DNA from: Monarcha castaneiventris obscurior
Taxonomy: Eukaryota > Chordata > Aves > Passeriformes > Monarchidae
Assembly: GCA_026261815.1 (NCBI GenBank)
Contig: JAMPIT010000579.1
Coordinates: forward strand, 1 to 64,000
Length of the DNA: 64,000 nt
Direction: 5' to 3'
This document shows positions 30,426 to 42,174 of the stretch, one piece after another. A program made the position numbers and the translations under genes. The notes under the pieces are model-generated. The model was not told the DNA's origin. It saw only the letters and a list, made by a program, of their open reading frames with translations, and did no database searches. How positions within the stretch are numbered: position 1 is the stretch's first letter; every line of letters starts with the position of its first letter.

Positions 30426-31139
30426 TGGGCCCTCAGTGTCAGTTTTGCCGGTGGGCAGGGTCAGCAGCACAGACACAGACACCAACTGAAGGAACTGTGT
30501 GATTTATTATAATGCAAAACTGCAAAGAATCCCAAAAGGAGCAGCTCAGCAATGCCCCCAGTCATCACTGCCAAAGACTGTCCCCAGTGATTAACCAAGA
30601 TCCAGCAGCAGTTCCCCTCAGACTTTCCCATGCCCCAGAGCCACACATCAGCTGGGGGAAGCTGTCCCAGCCAAGGACTGGAGCCACTCCCGGACACTGG
30701 GAATTCCTGCAGCAGCCTCCACCCACAGCTGAGGCTCCAACCCCGCTGGGAGAGGGCCCAGCTTTGACAGTGCTGAATGAACAAACTGACAGCACTTCTA
30801 GTGCGGGAACATCTGGTTTCATCCTCCTCTTGGGTTCCACCTCAGCCTGGCCAGGGCTCAAGGAGGAACCAAGGGAGGTGACTTTGACCATACAGCCCCA
30901 AACAAGGCCAGAGGTCAGATTTCATGGCCTTGTTCGGCTTCTAAACACAGAAAGGTCAATCCATGTTTCACTAATGAGGGGATACATCTATCACAGCGCT
31001 AATGACCATGCATATTTCAGTAATGAGCAGATACAAAGATAACCTTTGGCTGGAAGGTTCACCCAGAGGTCACCTTTGGCTCAGGGCCTGTTGTTCAGGC
31101 CTCAGTCAGGCCTCTTGTTCAGACCTTGGCACTTCAAGG
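30426..31139. other. Unassigned stretch
   Basis: No gene recognised. A plus-strand frame of 176 codons (30,512-31,042) has no domain. Confidence 0.3.
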
Positions 31140-31245
31140 ATGTGGTTTAGTGCTCAGCTTGGCTGTGCTGGGTTAAGGGTTGGACTTGATGAGCTCAGAA
31201 GTCTTTAACAACAGAAGGGATTCTGTAATTTCAGGATTCCATCTG
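31140..31245 (+). mobile_element. CR1 LINE 3' tail
   Basis: GGGTTGGACTTGATGAGCTC near 31,173 followed by GATTCTGTAATTTCAGGATTC is the conserved 3' end of CR1 elements. Only the last 100 or so bases are recognisable. Confidence 0.6.
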
Positions 31246-33523
31246 CTGCATTCAGCCAGGTCCATGGTACCAGCATTACTTTGGTTAAAAGTCTCCTCTT
31301 GCTCAGCTCTTGTGGCCTAAGGCTTCAGCTCCTCCAGCTCCTGGTGCTCAGCTGCTCATGCTGAACGAGACAACCCAGAGAGAAGAATACAGTTCATCTA
31401 ATTCCTTCTGGGACACGCAGAGGGGAGGGTGTGAAAACAGGAGCATTGTTTGGTGTGGCCTCCTCTGTGCCCTTCACGCCTCTCAGCGCTTTGAAACAGC
31501 CAAGAGCTTTCTCCAAGAGTGCAATGAAGCAGCTGCTCCTGCTGCCAGCTCTCGCCCTTCCCAGGTTCTGCACTTGACTGCTTTTGTCCCTCTTGCTGTG
31601 CCCTCGGTGCCCCCGGGGCTCGCTGGCTGCTGCCCAGGGCTGTGGAACTGGCACAGATCCAGTGCTCCAGACCCTCCTTTCTCTGCCCTTGGAGAGAGAG
31701 GCTCACAGCAGCCTTTTCCATCTGGAAATGGCCAGGGAGTGCCCACCTCTGCTCCTTGCACACCCTCCAGGAGCCCAGGGCTGCCATCTCCAGGCCCTGC
31801 TGGCACTGAGGGCTCCCAGGTGCCCCAGGCTGCTGTGACACCGCTGCAAACGGGAGGGAACAGTGGCAGGGGCTGTGCTGAAAGGCAGCTCCATTTCCTG
31901 CTGCTGCTGTGGGGGTCATTTGTCCAGCCCTGCCCCAGAGTCAGGGATCAGATCCAGGCCCTGCTGCTGCTCCCTTGGCATCAGCCACAATTTGGGTGTT
32001 GCTGTCAGTGCCAGCAGCAGTGGGCGCTGAAGCAGCGGCTGCTGACAGTGCCCCAAGCCCCGGGGCCCGAGGGCTCCCTGGGCTGCGGGGCTGGGAGGGA
32101 GCTGCCCCTTGTTCTCCCTGTGCCTCACGCAGAGCTGGGCCGCTCACAAGTGGGGCAGCACAGCAAACAGGGAGCCTGCCAGTCTCTTCCAGCCGTGTCT
32201 GCTCAGAGATTGGCCCTTGGAGCTTCAGGGGGACAGAGGCAGCTGCTTCTGGTCCCTCTGCGTATCCCCGTGTTCAGCAGTGCTGCTCCACCATTTAGGA
32301 CATGTTTTCTGTTTAATTAAGAGGAAAAAAAAAGAAACAAAAGAGAAAACCAGAAAATATTATGAAACATAAAACCAAAACCCAAATGTGTAGTGAAAAA
32401 TCTTTTGTAACTCTGGATTAAGAGGTAACTGATCTTTTCAAAAAGACCACTCAGGTATTTGTAAATATGCTGATGGCATTGATCTAACTTACTGACCTCA
32501 GCTGTCCTTTTTTAAAGACACTGGCGTTTGTATCCAAAACTATTATTTTAAATTGTGGTTGAAGCAATAAGAAATTGCTTTTTGCCCTGCCAGCTCGAAG
32601 CAGGACTGGGAATCTAAACTCTGTCCCACCCCAACTCATGGAGAAGATGCCCTTCCTTCTCACCCTGCGAATGAGCTGCACATTCCCTTGGAAATTGTCA
32701 GGGGGTTCTCAAAGACACCAAGTCCCACTGAGGGCTTTCTGCTCTGGTTTGGGAGTGGAGAAGGGCAATTCTTCATCCATCAGCTCCAGCCTGCAGTGCC
32801 TCAGGAACACGGCCCACTTGCCAGCTTTGGCCCACTCGGGGCACTGCTAGAGGAGGAAGAAAGTGCAATGGCACAATTCCAGCCCAAAGAAAGGAAGAGT
32901 GGGACAGACAGAACATCCTGTGGAGATCCAGGCGTTCAGCTGGGACTGAGGAGAGTTTGGGTTCTTGCCAGTGGGATGTGTGTCCCTGACTGCAATCTCC
33001 TGGCCTGCACCAGTCTCACTCCCCTGCACAAGCAGAAAGCTCCGTCGCTGTGCTCGCAAGGGGCTCGTCTGCTGCAAAGCTGTCAGAGCTCTGTGAGGGC
33101 AGAGCGGGCCCAGCCGTGCCCGGGGCTGAGCCCCAGCAGAGCCCTGGCAGAGCCCAGAGCAGCCTCAGCATGCGCAGGGCCCGGCTGCAAGGAGAGAAAG
33201 CAGAAACCGCCCGGCAGCTGAAGCCTCCTGTCCCCTTGTCCCAGCCGCCCGCAGTGCCCAGGCCGTGCTGGCCGTGCTCAGAGCTGGGCCCAAAGCTGCC
33301 AGCACTGCTGCCTTTGGGAGCAGAGCAGGAGGGCAGGACATGTGCCCAGCCTGCAGCCAGCCATGGCACAGCCACCTCCTCAGCAGCTGCCCAGAGCCCA
33401 AAAGCAGCTTGGCAGCCGCCTGAAGAATTCGCTGCAGCCGCCCCAGCAAAGGGGGAACCTTTGGTGCCCGGCCAGGCCGTGCCATGCCCAGGTCTGGGAG
33501 CATCCCCCTGCCTGTGGCCTCAC
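31246..33523. other. Unassigned stretch left of the PIM-like fragments
   Basis: An A-rich tract at 32,322-32,400, AT-rich DNA to 32,580, then GC-rich DNA. At 33,210-33,300 the minus strand resembles the intron before the last PIM exon at 34.1-34.2 kb (GGCCGTGCTGGCCGTG on plus), so decayed PIM gene DNA probably extends here. Long frames exist but no domain is seen. Confidence 0.35.
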
Positions 33524-33698
33524 CTGCACATTGGGCGTGGAGCGTGGCTTTGAAGAAGGTGCCAGAATCAAAGTCCATCATCTTCAGCTGCCGCTGGCCA
33601 GCTCGAGGAAGAGGTTGTCAGCCTTGAGGTCGTCCTTGGTGTCTCCAGCAGCAGCAGCCCCTCCTGGTACAGCTTCTCCAGGGGCTCCTTCTCCTTCC
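33524..33698 (-). pseudogene. Second PIM-like kinase exon fragment
   Basis: On the minus strand a CCCCCAG acceptor at about 33,699 and a GCAG/GTGAGG donor at 33,523 bound one exon. Its two overlapping frames give KDDLKADNLFLELASG and then LKMMDFDSGTFFKATLHAQC. These correspond to the catalytic-loop and DFG segments of PIM kinases (usually [13 protein letters not shown] and LKLIDFGCG). The HRD histidine and arginine are lost, DFG has become DFDSG, and a frame change lies between the two halves. A dead relative of the gene at 34.0-36.5 kb, in the same orientation just downstream of it. Confidence 0.6.
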
Positions 33699-34002
33699 CT
33701 GGGGGCCAGACCAGGCTGTCAGGGTTCTGCCCAGGGCCCCAGCCATCAATGAACCAGACAAGCAAAACCCGGGGGGATGGTGGCCACCAGTGCTTTCCAC
33801 AGCAGCTCAGCTCCAGCTCAGTTGCAGCCCAGGAGCTGCGTGTTCCCTTCTGATGATCCCTGCTCAGAGCTACAGGCAGGACAAAAGAGTCTGGTTTGCT
33901 TTGCCACTGATTTCCAGGAGATGTGTGGGGCTGGTACCTGCCAGGCCCCTGGATCAGACTGTGCCCGTGGATCTCTCCCATCTTCTAGGGCAGATGAACA
34001 CC

Positions 34003-36481
34003 CTACAGCCACGGATCATTGAAGAGCTCCTCCAAGGACGGCCTGTCCAAGGGCTGCATGGACAAGCACCTCTTAATAACATCCTGGCACTCTGGGGAGA
34101 CAAACCAGAAACCACCAGTCAGCTGGAGAAGGATCCCACCCGCTTTGCCCCCCGTTCCCGTGCCCAGGCCATGCTGGGTGTGCCCAGAGCTGTGCCTAAA
34201 CCTCCCCATGGATTCTGTGCCTTGCAGGGGAGCAGGAGAGCAGGACATGTGCCACCTCCTCAGCAGCTGCCAGAGCGGGATGCTCCTGAGCCCGCTGCTG
34301 TCTCCCAGCACTGCTGTTCCCCCCGTGCCGCAGAGATGAGGATCCACCTGGAGAGAGCCGGCGAGGGAACAGGATGCACCCCCAGATGATCTCCTGGCCC
34401 CTCCTGAACGGGTGCTTCCCCACCACCAGGTGCTACAGCAGGAGGCCCAGGGACCAGATGGTTGCTGCCTGGCCGTGGTAGCGTTGCTGCTGGATCCACT
34501 CGGGTGGGCTGTAGGACAGGGTTCCTATGGAACACAGCCCGAGCTCATCAGGGGATGCTGCTGCTCCCAGAGCCCTGCCCCAGCATCCCTGGGCACACGG
34601 GGGCTGCCCCAGTGGCACACGGGGTCACCCGCTGCCCTCGCGCCAGCACCTGGGACTTGTGTACAAACGTGGGGTTGGAAAAGAAGCCACTGGTGCTGGA
34701 AGAGGGCAGCCGAAGCCCTGGGGAGGCCCAACCATGACATGCAAATGAAAAACCCACTCAGAGCTGGGGAAAACCCACTCTCCTCCCTGCCTGCATTGCC
34801 CCAAAAAACATTAATGAGCACGGGCAAACAAGGGCAGCAGAGCAGTCCAGGCCCTTCCTCGCCTGCACACCAAACCGGCCGGTGCCCGGGCTCTGACCCC
34901 CCTCTCTGCCACCCCCATGGGGGTGTTTGTCGGGCTGGCTGCCCCAGCCCCAGCCCCAGCCCAGGGCACGGTGGGTGCTGAAGTCTGTCGGCAGGGTCAG
35001 GAACTGGCCCCCTCCCAGCCCCAACCAAAAGCCACTTGGCTCAAGAATTAATCCCATCCTGGGAGCAATGAGGGCAAGCCCCGGTGCTACACCCAGGCTG
35101 GGCCATGAGATGCCCGGGAGCATCCCCTGGGAGGGCTCACCTGCAAACTGGGTGTAGGCTGTGTCCTGGAGGAAGGCGCCACAGCCGAAGTCCATCAGTT
35201 TCAGCTGTCCCGTGGCCAGGTCGAGCAGGATGTTCTCGGGCTCGATGTCCCGGTGCAGGAGCCCGCAGCTGGGGCAGCGCCGCACGGCCTCCAGCAGCTG
35301 CCGGAACAGCCCCCGCGCCTCCTCCTCGGGCAGGAGCCTCCGCTCCGCCAGGAAAGCCGGCAGGAACCTCCTGGCACCGCTCCGGACGCTCCAGCACCAA
35401 CAAGAAGCTGCTGGGGAGCTCGAGCCACTGCAGGAGCCGGATGACAGCGGCACAGCCAGGGGACACCTTGGCCAGCAGCACGATCTCCAGGGGCGCACGG
35501 GCGCCGTCGGGCTGCGGGAGGAGCGCGGTGCCGTCAGCGGGGCTGAGGCCGTGCCGGGCCTCTGGGACCCCTCAGCCAGCCCGGGCTGCTCCGCGCCCCC
35601 CGCTCGCCCCACGCCCGCTCTCCCTGCGGGGCTCCCGGCGGCTCCCGCCCCGCCGGGCCCCGGCTCCTCGCCGCCCGGCACGGCCCGGCTCTGCCGCTGG
35701 CCCCGCTCACTCACCAGCTCGCCCCAGGGCCGGACGCGCTCCCGCGGCACGCATTTGATGGCCACCTGCGAGCAAGGGCCAGCAGCGGCCTCAGCTCGCC
35801 GCCCGCCCCGCCGCGCCCCGGCCTCCTCCTTCTCCTCCTTCCTTCCTTCCTTCCTTCCTCCTCCTCCTCCTCCTCCTCCTCCTCCTTCCTTCCTCCTCCT
35901 CCTTCCTTCCTCCTCCTCCTCCTCCTCCTCCTCCGCCCGCCGCCGGCCCCGCCACTCCCCGGGGCTCCGTCCGCGAGCCGCGTCCCCGAGCAGACGCTGC
36001 CGAAGCCGCCGCTGCCCAGCAGCGAACCCAGCCGGTGCCGCTCCTGCAGGGCCTCCTGCGCCTTCCCTGCGGGCGACACGCGGCCGTCAGCGCTCGGCCC
36101 GGGGCCAGACACGGCCCCCGAGCGCCCCCCGAGCGCCCCGGGCCGGGCATCCCCATCCCAACGGGACACCGGCGGCTCGGGGCCGGCGGCCGCGCTCCAG
36201 AGCGGCGGAGCTCGGGCCGGGGAAGCCGCAGCGGAGGCGGCGGCAGCGGCCGCGCCCCGTGTGTCCTCCGCGGGCCCCGGGAGGCGCCGGCGCCGGGGCC
36301 GGAGCTGGACCCCGCGCCGGGGCCGGGGCCGGGCTCGGGCCAGGCGGAGCCCAAGGGTGGCGATGCCGCCCCAGCCCCAGGCACTGATGCCCGCCCGGCA
36401 GCGCCACAGCCAGGACGGCGAGAGCCGGGCGGAGGCGAGACCGCGGCGGGACGGCCGGGGCCGGGGAGGGGCCTGGGGCAT
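34003..36481 (-). pseudogene. PIM1-like serine/threonine kinase, decayed multi-exon gene
   Basis: Exons on the minus strand follow PIM order: 36,481-36,067 (ATG at 36,481, long arginine-proline leader, followed directly by the next); 36,066-35,960 with the glycine loop LGSGGFGSV; 35,765-35,715 (51 bp) with VAIK; 35,511-35,141; 34,524-34,348 (177 bp); and 34,091-34,003, ending DPWL and stop. Lesions: the donor after the glycine-loop exon reads GG instead of GT (35,958-35,959); the fourth block shifts frame near 35,370; the catalytic loop reads HRDIEPEN, with glutamate for the usual lysine; and TAG at 34,435-34,433 interrupts helix E-F after WSLGLLL. DFG is kept. PIM-like genes are many in songbirds, so this is one decayed family member. 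Introns hold CTT/CCT repeats (35,820-35,940). Confidence 0.85.
35820..35940. repeat. CCTCCT/CCTTCCTT repeat inside a PIM-like intron
   Basis: A tract of CTTCCTTCC and CTCCTCCTC on the plus strand between the glycine-loop exon and the VAIK exon. Confidence 0.9.
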
Positions 36482-36663
36482 GGCCCGGCCCGGCAGGGGG
36501 AGGGGGAGAGACCGGGAGGGGAGGGGGACACCGGGAAAGGGAGACCGGGACCCTGAGAGAGGGAGAGGGACAGCGGGAGAGTGAGAGGAGGAGCAGGAGA
36601 AAGAGACGCAGAGTGCCGAAGACGCCGCTGCTGCCGCTGCTGCCGTGACTGAAGCGCCGGGGC

Positions 36664-36735
36664 CGTTTGTCCGCGTGTCCGAGTGTCCGCGTGTCCGAGT
36701 GTCCGCGTGTCCGAGTGTCCGCGTGTCCGTTCCCC
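36664..36735. repeat. 16-bp tandem repeat TGTCCGCGTGTCCGAG
   Basis: Two alternating 8-mers, TGTCCGCG and TGTCCGAG, repeated about four times just upstream of the PIM-like leader exon on its 5' side. CpG-rich. Confidence 0.9.
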
Positions 36736-37985
36736 GCTCGCCCCACGCGCCCCACGGCCGAGCCCCGCGCGCCCCGGGGGCAGCCCCTGAGTGTGGCCAA
36801 ACACGGGAACTTTGCCGGGTTCAGCCCAGACCCAGAGTCCTGACTCCCGCACGCTGGCAGAGGAATCCCCTCGGCTGCTGCTGGGCCTTGTCCCTGCTGA
36901 GGCTCAGACACTGCCGGGGCACATTCCCTGCCTGTGGAATTCGGGCCCCACCCAAGCACTGCACTTTTGTCTCCAGCATTGCTTCCCAACAAAAACAGGG
37001 GAAGGCAAACCGTGTGCAGCTCATGGTATCTAAAAGTGTCTGAGTGTCTAAAACTCACCAAGTCATAGATCTTAGAGGTGAGATCCATTTGGAATTGGTG
37101 GGATGGAGAAGTAGTTCTCAATGGAAAAGGGGAGCACAGAAATAAAAGAAAACATCTTGGATCATTTCTCTCCATTTTTATTTCGCTTATGGAAAGCTGT
37201 TTCAGATTTCCAGGAATCTTCTGCACAGTCCTGTTTGCTCTGCTCAAGAACCTTTCCTGGAGAACGAGGTGCAGCTCCTGTCACAAGATGTGCCACCCAC
37301 TGCAGCTTCTCTTGGCTTTCCACACGGTGAGTGCAGCACAACTTCTGCAGCCAAGCAGGACAAATGTTTGAAGAACTTTACAACTTGTCCTTTCTTTTCC
37401 TTGGGAGCTGGGGAGTGGAGCCACTGGTGAGGTTTTCATTGAGATGTGATGTTTCACCATTGTGATGCCTCGGCAAGGAGATAAAGCTTGAGCGATGCCA
37501 AAAGCTGTAGCTGTGCAGAAAGAAGCAGTTCCTGTGTGCCAGGGTATGTGAATGAAGCACCTTTTAGAGCAGCAGATGTAGCAGAACAAGCTAAGTGCAA
37601 AAGCTGACCACTGGCTATTTGAGCAGCCAGTCTTACAAAGCATAGGCAGAGAACAGAGGTGAAAAGTTCAAGGCTGAGGAAGACTCCTGAGCCTTCATCC
37701 AAAACGAGCACCAGGAGGCTGACGACCTCCCCGTGCAGGAACCGCACAGGTGCCACAAGGGCTGGCACCATCATGTGATTAGAAAATGTGTTGCAATGTG
37801 AAGGTTAGGAAAGTCTAATGTGCACATGAAGTACAAAAAGCACAAAAGGCAGTGCTGTGCGAAGAAGGGCCGAGTGAGTTTGTGCTGGAGCTGTCCCCCT
37901 CGCTGCCGGCGTCGAATAAACCCACAGCTGCTCTCCAGGCCTGGCCCTGTGGCGTCCTGTTCTCCTGCCCAGGGCTCGGGCATCA
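36736..37985. other. Unassigned stretch
   Basis: Ordinary composition. A GTGAGTGCAGC donor-like site follows a plus-strand frame at 37,326, and a 106-codon frame starting ATGATG is open on the minus strand (37,774-37,454). Neither matches a family I know. No gene is called. Confidence 0.3.
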
Positions 37986-39300
37986 AAGCCCCGGGCCCCG
38001 CAAGGGGAAGCCAATGGAGACCTCCCCGTGGCCTTTCCCCTGGGCCAGGAGGATGGAGACCGCCCAGTGCCCCCCAAAGGCAAGGAGGGCAGAGACACCC
38101 CGGCCCCCAAATGGGAGGGGGACGGAGAAAATCCTGGCCCCCCTAAAAAGGAGGAGGATGGAGACCCCCAGCCTCCTCATGCGGGAGGAGGTTGGAGATG
38201 ACCCCGGGCCTCTTCCATGGGAGAGGAGGATGGGGACTACCTTGGCCCCCCCATTAGGGGAGGAGGATGAAGGCTCCCCCAGACCTCCCATAGCAGAGGA
38301 GGACAGGGACCCCTATGGTCCCCCCAAAGGTAAGGAGGATGGAGACCCCCTGGGTCCCCTAAAGCGGAAGAGGATGGAGACGTCAATGGGGTGAGGAGGA
38401 CAGAGACCAGCCCTGGGCCCCCTAAAATGAGAGGGTGACAGAGACCTCCCAGGCACCCCAAAGGGGAGGAGGATGCAGACATCCCCCATCTGCCCCAAAG
38501 GGGATGGGGATGGGACAACCTCTGGCCCCCTTAATGGCAAGGAGGCTGGAGACCTCCCTGGCCCCTCCAAACAGGAGGAGGACAGAGACCACCCTGGCCC
38601 CCTCTGTGATAGGAGGAGGGCAATTCCCCCCGATCCATCCCATGGGAGAGGAGGATGGATGAGCCGAGGTTGTCTCTGTCCCTCTCCTCCCTGGGGAGTC
38701 CCAGGGGGGTCTCCAACCCTCTCTTGTCTGGGAATGATCGGGGCTGGGGATGGTCTCTGTCCCTCTCACCCCACTCGGTGCCCAGTGAGGGTCTCTGTCC
38801 TTCTCCCCTCGGGATTCTCGGGAGATGCTTGTGGGGGTTTGGGGGTGTCTCTGTCCCTCTCACCCCGATGATGCTCGGGTGGGGTCACACCAGGGCTGAG
38901 AGGGACAGAGACCCCCCCGGCCTCCCCAGGTGTGAGAAGGTCGGAGAGCCCCCACCCCCCGAGCACAGTCAGCGGTGAGAGGGACACAGAGCCCCTGGTC
39001 CCCAGCCCCGCACAAGCATTCCCTGAGGTGAGAGGGATGGAGACCCCCGAGCATCCCCCAGGGCCAGGGGACAGAGACCCCCGAGCATCCCCTGGATTGA
39101 GAAGGGTGGAGACTCGCCCAAGCATCCCCCTGGCACAGGGGTGGGAGGGAGGGAGATGACCCCAGGCATTCCCTGGGGTGAGAACGATGGAGAGCCCTGA
39201 GCATCCCCTGGGGTGAGAGGGACAGGGACACCCCCTCGGGAATGGCCTGGGGTGAGAGGGACAGGGACAACCCCCCCAAGCCCCTCCCAAGTATCCCCCG
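37986..39300. repeat. GA-rich minisatellites, two adjoining arrays
   Basis: From about 37,990 to 38,660, units of some 40 bp read GGAGGAGGATGGAGACC with a CCTGGCCCCC spacer. From about 38,680 to 39,300 they become TCTCTGTCCCTCTCACCCC and then GAGAGGGACAGAGACCCCC forms. The second array contains both orientations of the same phrase. Confidence 0.85.
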
Positions 39301-40069
39301 GGCACCACACAAAATAAACTTGGCAGAAATCAAACTTTACATAAAATGCTTTGAGCAATGTTTGCTCTTCCCACAAGTCACTTGTGCTGAAAACACAAAC
39401 AAACCCCAAACACGAATAAACCGACAGTACAAGCAATGATGGTGGCAATTCAAAGTTCCAGCGGTTCCCCCACAGCTCCAGCTCAGCTGCTGGCAGGTTC
39501 CTGTAAAAGAGAAGTGACAATTCTGCCCAATACAGATGATTAAAAGGAAGGAAAAACTCTGTGTAGCTGTCACAAAGGAGGCAGGGACGAAAAGAAAAAG
39601 GATTCTCACGTTTGGCAAAGCCCCCCAGGCTGTGAGAGAGAAAAGGGGGGAGAGCAAGGGAGGGACAGGGACAGAGACCTCCCCTGGGGAGGGGCAAGTG
39701 TGACACTGTCCCCTGTGTGCGTGGCCTTCCCGGGGTGGGGGTTTCACACTGAGCCAGGCTGGGGAAGGGGGTGGTGTTCACTGCCCCTGAGCAGGGGTTA
39801 CCCCACAGCCCCAAATCTCTCCTCCTGCCCCCTTGGGTGGGGGATGGGGGTGCAAATGTGGCCTCAGCAAATGGGTCTGGGGGCTGTGGCCTCCCCCAGG
39901 CCGACCCCAGCCAGGGATGATTTTCAGGACAGCTCTGGGCTTGGCTTTCTGGTGGATTCATTCCTCTCCCTCAGCCTTGTTTGCTTCTTATAGTAAAGAA
40001 CTGTTACTCCTTTTCCTGCATTTTTGCTTGGGAGCCCTGTAATTGTGGGATTTGATCCGAGGGGATCAT
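39301..40069. other. Unassigned stretch ending in an LTR-like fragment
   Basis: No gene. Near 39,990-40,050 the phrase TAGTAAAGAACTGTTACTCC and the following pyrimidine run resemble the 3' part of the solo LTR at 27.3 kb, so a truncated relative may lie here in plus orientation. Confidence 0.35.
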
Positions 40070-40215
40070 GGGGGCACTGCTGGGCCCCATGGAACCAAGG
40101 GGCCGCTGTGATTCTGAGAGGCCCCACGGATCCAAGGAGACCTTTGTGCTCCTGCAGGTCCTCATGGAATCACGGAGTCCCTTGTGACCCTGCAGGGCCC
40201 CACAGAACCAAGGGA
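40070..40215. repeat. GGAACCAAGGGG repeat cluster
   Basis: Several units of CCATGGAACCAAGGGGCC and CCTGCAGG, the reverse-sense form of the GGTTCCATGAG family. A further cluster is at 41,285-41,480. Confidence 0.7.
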
Positions 40216-40249
40216 ACATGGAGCAGCTCTGGCTGCCTTGGGCTCCTGG

Positions 40250-41280
40250 GGCCGCCTGACAGCTCCGGCTGAGCTTGGCATGGCCAGGGCTGATTCTCAT
40301 CTGCCCCTGGAGCACTGGGGCTCTGTGCTCTCCTTGCTGTGGAAAAGAACTGTCCTTCTCCTCCAGGAGCTCATGGCCAAATCTGGGATTCTGCATCCAA
40401 AATTCTGTCTATCAAAGGATTGCTCTGTGACGAAAGCTGCCAGGACAGATGGGTCTGGCTGGCCTTGGCCTCTGGTGGCTCCTGCTCATCTCCCCCTGAA
40501 ACACTGGGGCTCCGTGCTTTCCCTCCTATGGAAAAGAACCATCCTTCTTCTTCAGGTTCCCATGGCTGAAATTGGGATTTGGCCTCCCAAATTCTATCCA
40601 AGGATTGCTCCCAGGCAGAAGTTGCTGGGACAGACAGGTCTGGCTGGCCTTGGCCTCTTGGGGAGCACCTCTCATCTGCCTTCAAAACATTGGGGCTCCA
40701 CCCTTTCCCTACAATGGGAAAGAACCATCATTCCTGTCCAGGCGCCCATGGCCAAAACTGGGATTCCACTTCCAAATTCCCATCTATCCAAGGATTGTTC
40801 CCAGATGAAACCTTCCAGGACAGACAGCTCTGCCTGGCTTGGCCTCCCAGGGACCACCTCTCCTCTGCCTTTGGAATACTGGGGCCTTTCTTCCTATGGG
40901 ATCTTTCCACAGCATCTTTCATGTCCAGGTGTCCATGGCCAATATTGAGAATCCACCTCCAAAATTCCGTATATCCAAGGATTGTTCAAAGACGAAAGCT
41001 GCCATGAGAGACAGGTCTGGCTGCCCTCACCCATGGTGGCCACCTCACATCTTCTTCCAAAACACCTGGACTTTGTGGTTCTCTTTCATATGGAAAAAAC
41101 CCATCCTTCTAAACAAGGTGCCCATGGCCAAAACTGGGATTCCACCTCCCAAATTCCATATATCCAAGGGCTGCTCCCAGACAAACCTGCCAGGACAGAC
41201 AGATCTGGCTGGCCTTGGCCTCTGGTGGCTGTGTCTCATCTGCCCCTGAAACCCTGGGGCTCGGAGCTTCCCTTCTTCTG
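40250..41280. repeat. Satellite-like tandem repeat, about 189-bp period
   Basis: Core CCAGGACAGACAG(G/A)TCTGGC TGGCCTTGG recurs at about 40,440, 40,627, 40,818, 41,004 and 41,192, a step of 187-190 bp. Each unit also has GGAAAAGAACCATCCTTCT, CCCATGGCCAAAACTGGGAT and CTATCCAAGGATTG. About five and a half units. Units differ by many substitutions, so the array is not recent. Confidence 0.85.
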
Positions 41281-41284
41281 GAGA

Positions 41285-41595
41285 CCACTGTGAGCCTGCG
41301 TGGCCTCGTGGAGCCCAGGGGCCATTGTGGCACTGCAGGGCTGCTGGCACCAAGGGCACCATGGTGACCCTGTGGCCTTCCATGGAACCAAGGGGCCACG
41401 GTGGCACTGCTGGGCCCCAAAGAACCCAGGGGCCTTTGTGACCCTGCAGGGCCCCACGGAACCAAGGGACCATGGAACAGCTCTGGCTGCCTTGGGCTCC
41501 TGGGGCCGCCTGACAGCTCCGGCTGAGCTTGGCATGGCCAGAGCTGCTTCTCATCTGCCCCTGCAGCGCTGGGGCTCCGTGCTTTCCTTCCTGTG
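41285..41595. repeat. GGAACCAAGGGG repeat cluster and partial satellite unit
   Basis: Three to five GGAACCAAGGGGCC units (41,385, 41,458 and neighbours), then a partial copy of the 189-bp unit ending in TTCCTTCCTGTG where the solo LTR begins. Confidence 0.65.
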
Positions 41596-42174
41596 TGTGT
41601 TGGTTTTGCACGGCCTGGGTTTTGGTAGCAGGGGGGCCACAGAGGTGGCTCCTGTGAGAAGCTGCTGGAAGCTCCCACCATGTCCGGCAGAGCCAATCCC
41701 GATGGCTCTGAAGATGGACATGCTGCTGGGAGGACTGCTGCTCGTGAGATTGGAGCCACGTCAGAGACGTTCACGGAGAACTGTCTCCTGTGGGAAGGGA
41801 CCCCACGGTCTCACAGGGGAACAACTCCTCTCCCTGAACACCGGGAGAAGCCACAGGAGATGAACTGACCATAATCCCCATTCCCTGTCTCCTGTGCCAT
41901 CGGTGGGAGGGATGGAGGGGTGGGGGAAGGTGTTTTCAAAGTTCTTATTTAACTTTTCATCCTCCTGCTCTGATTTTGTTATAAATAAATTCACTTTATA
42001 TCTGTAAGTTGAGCCTGTTCTGCCCAGGACGGTGCTGGATGAGGGATCTCTCCTGGTCCTTATCTCAACCCATGAACCCTTTGTTGTATTTTCTCTCTCC
42101 TGTCCAGCTGTGGACAGGAGTGAGAGAGCAGCTTTGGTGGCTGCTTGGAGTCCAGCCAGCATCAACCCACTACA
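41596..42174 (+). mobile_element. Solo ERV LTR
   Basis: Starts TGTGTTGGTTTTGCACGG and ends CCAGCATCAACCCACTACA. Internal landmarks: GAGAAGCTGCTGGAAGC near 41,661, ATAAATAAATTCAC (signal region, near 41,982), TGAGGGATCTCTCCTGG and CAACCCATGAACCC. This is the form of a common songbird LTR family. No matching target duplication was found by eye, and no internal genes. Confidence 0.8.

Noticed and set aside
37454..37774. 106-codon hydrophobic minus-strand frame starting ATGATG
   Set aside because: Considered as an exon of a membrane or HEAT-repeat protein, but no motif could be confirmed and no matching splice acceptor was found.
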